From Enterococcus faecium (GTDB lineage Bacteria > Bacillota > Bacilli > Lactobacillales > Enterococcaceae): DNA of 64,000 nucleotides. The position numbers and the translations under genes were made by a program. The stretch is taken from NCBI RefSeq assembly GCF_029023785.1, contig NZ_CP118955.1:2407001-2471000 (forward strand), given 5' to 3'. The notes under the pieces were generated by a model, which searched no databases, was not told where the DNA came from, and was given only the letters and a program-made list of their open reading frames with translations. Below, piece after piece: positions 62,709-64,000 of the stretch (positions are counted from its first letter, which is position 1; each line of letters opens with the position of its first letter).

Positions 62709-64000
62709 TTATTTTATTATTTTCAGCCACATATATTCATACGGCTGGAATATCAACTTTCGTTCTTGACTGCAATGGATAATTTGTCCAGAAAACAGGT
62801 CTAGGTAATCTCCTTTTGGTAAAAGATAACCTGCTGATTGATTGGAAAAATTATGGATAACTAAGACTTTCTCTTCCTTCGCTTCGCGAATAAAACTGAT
62901 AAAAGAATCTGCTGAGTCCAGTAAGTAAATCAAACTATTCGGATGGAAGGCTTTTTCTTTTTTTCGAATAGATAGCATCTGGGTCAATTCACCATATACT
63001 GCTGTTCTTAATGGATCTGTCTGCAACTCTTTCTCAATATCTGCTAACAAAAATTTTTGCCGATTGATTTTTCGATTCTCTCCTGTTTTTTCTACGCCTT
63101 TGTAATCATTTCGACTTCCCAGCACACTTTGAATATAAATTGCCGGCACGCCTGGTAACGTTACCAAAAATGAATGAGCAGCTAAAAAGCGTTTGCTTCT
63201 CCATTCCGTCGTATCTGTTGGAGAACTTAACGCATCTAGATACGTAGCGTTTATCTCATATGGACTGGTCGTTCCATCTGGGTTTTTCTTGTAGTTTACT
63301 CGGGCACCCTCTTTCTTCAGCTGTTCCACTAATTCAAGGATCGTTTTTTCCGGCAGAATACCTCGTACCGGATTCAATCCGATACCGTCATGGGAGGCTA
63401 AAAAATTAAAAAAAGTTGTTTTTTTCGATGCGAAATCGATGGTTTTTAACCATTCTTTCAACTTACTTGTATTACCCGAACGAATCGCTTGAAGGGTCAA
63501 AGGTGGTAGCGAAAACTGATAGACCATCTGTGCTTCATTCTCGCCATTCCCAAAATAACTGATATTATCTTTGTGTGGCACATTTGTCTCAGTGATCAAT
63601 ACCGTTCCTGGAGCTGCTTCATCAGCGATTGCACGGAATAATTGGATGATTTTATGCGTTTCTGGCAGGTGTATACAAGAAGTTCCTAGTTCTTTCCATA
63701 AAAATCCCACAGCGTCCAAGCGAATAAATGAAGCGCCTTTTTCTAAGTAAAACAAAAGAATATCGATCATTTTCAATAAAACTTCTGGATTTTTAAAATT
63801 CAAGTCTACTTGATCTTCGCTAAAAGTCGTCCATACGTGTTTTTCTTTCCCGTTTTTGTCAATGAACGTTGTAAGTAACGGGCTGGTCCTTGGTCTAGTC
63901 ACGCTGCTTGTATCTGTATCCAGTGGCAAATCAATAAAAAAATCTTTGTACGTATCATTCAAGTTTAAATATTCCTGAAACCAAGTACTTTCGGCAGACA
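62709..64000 (-). CDS. GH13_18 sucrose/glucosylglycerate phosphorylase (YcjM-like), 5' end outside window
   Basis: The frame is open to the window edge (reading SAESTWFQEYLNLNDTYKDF at the edge), giving about 430 C-terminal residues of a protein expected to be about 490-560 long. The retaining catalytic pair is visible: nucleophile Asp in SFIRLDAVGFLWKE and acid/base Glu in VLITETNVPHKD, followed by FFNFLASHDGIGLNPVRGIL. This is the GH13_18 phosphorylase pattern. In E. coli YcjM the donor is glucosylglycerate; the glycerate kinase in this operon supports the same activity here. Sucrose 6F-phosphate or glucosylglycerol phosphorylase are alternatives. Confidence 0.88.
   Translation of the reverse strand, partial: SAESTWFQEYLNLNDTYKDFFIDLPLDTDTSSVTRPRTSPLLTTFIDKNGKEKHVWTTFSEDQVDLNFKNPEVLLKMIDILLFYLEKGASFIRLDAVGFLWKELGTSCIHLPETHKIIQLFRAIADEAAPGTVLITETNVPHKDNISYFGNGENEAQMVYQFSLPPLTLQAIRSGNTSKLKEWLKTIDFASKKTTFFNFLASHDGIGLNPVRGILPEKTILELVEQLKKEGARVNYKKNPDGTTSPYEINATYLDALSSPTDTTEWRSKRFLAAHSFLVTLPGVPAIYIQSVLGSRNDYKGVEKTGENRKINRQKFLLADIEKELQTDPLRTAVYGELTQMLSIRKKEKAFHPNSLIYLLDSADSFISFIREAKEEKVLVIHNFSNQSAGYLLPKGDYLDLFSGQIIHCSQERKLIFQPYEYMWLKIIK

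Overview
The window is Enterococcus faecium or a very close relative. Gene 19705-21183 encodes an ABC-F protein that I recognise as Msr(C), the chromosomal macrolide/streptogramin B determinant characteristic of this species. It carries the matching 15-codon leader peptide. The remaining content (low GC, RadA-YacL-GltX-CysE-CysS-MrnC-RlmB-Rae1-SigH gene order, T-box control, PTS and BglG-type antitermination) fits an enterococcus. Most genes lie on the minus strand.

Layout. 1-2389: paired M16 peptidase-family genes (yfmH, cut by the window edge, and yfmF), then mscL and a GNAT acetyltransferase. 3700-3945: a veg gene with an in-frame stop codon. 4060-13542: a minus-strand information-processing cluster (dut, radA, yacL, gltX, a cysteine T-box, cysE, cysS, mrnC, rlmB, yacP, and a sigH-type sigma factor whose Shine-Dalgarno lies in a perfect hairpin). 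13772-15822: proBA. 15898-26973: small membrane and hypothetical genes, an MFS pump with a divergent PadR, msrC with its attenuator, a MarR/nitroreductase pair, a secreted glucosaminidase, an SDR, a hexapeptide acetyltransferase and a LysR regulator. 27121-30142: a PTS operon (antiterminator plus nagE-type EIICBA) with promoter, possible cre, RAT and terminator. 30393-37729: regulator/oxidoreductase pairs, AraC plus GyrI-like sensors, a SWIM protein, a xylulokinase remnant, azlCD and a quinone oxidoreductase. 38176-49433: dus, two ABC exporters (one with a two-component system), a membrane MutS-like protein, rplM-rpsI and dps. 49553-52585: gluconokinase, prepilin peptidase, msrA. 52669-64000: a ten-gene carbohydrate operon whose 5' end is outside the window.

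Two things stand out. First, the terminal operon has the same gene order as the Escherichia coli ycjMNOPQRSTU cluster: GH13_18 phosphorylase, ABC importer, zinc dehydrogenase, epimerase, Gfo/Idh oxidoreductase, GH65 phosphorylase, beta-phosphoglucomutase. A glycerate kinase is inserted between the ycjT and ycjU equivalents. This gives a self-contained route in which glucosylglycerate is phosphorolysed, the glycerate is phosphorylated into lower glycolysis, and glucose phosphates are recovered. Second, at least nine multi-module palindromic repeats, all in the same orientation, sit immediately 3' of minus-strand genes. They are built from interchangeable hairpin modules (A, B, C and part of a fourth) that share an apical sequence and linkers but differ in their arms. 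The arms show compensatory base-pair changes, and some copies are chimeras that switch module type at or near the apex.

Other points of regulation readable from the sequence: a palindromic PadR site between padR and the MFS pump, a double 12-bp palindrome upstream of the MarR/nitroreductase operon, strong promoters for veg, nagY, rplM and dps, and several intrinsic terminators.
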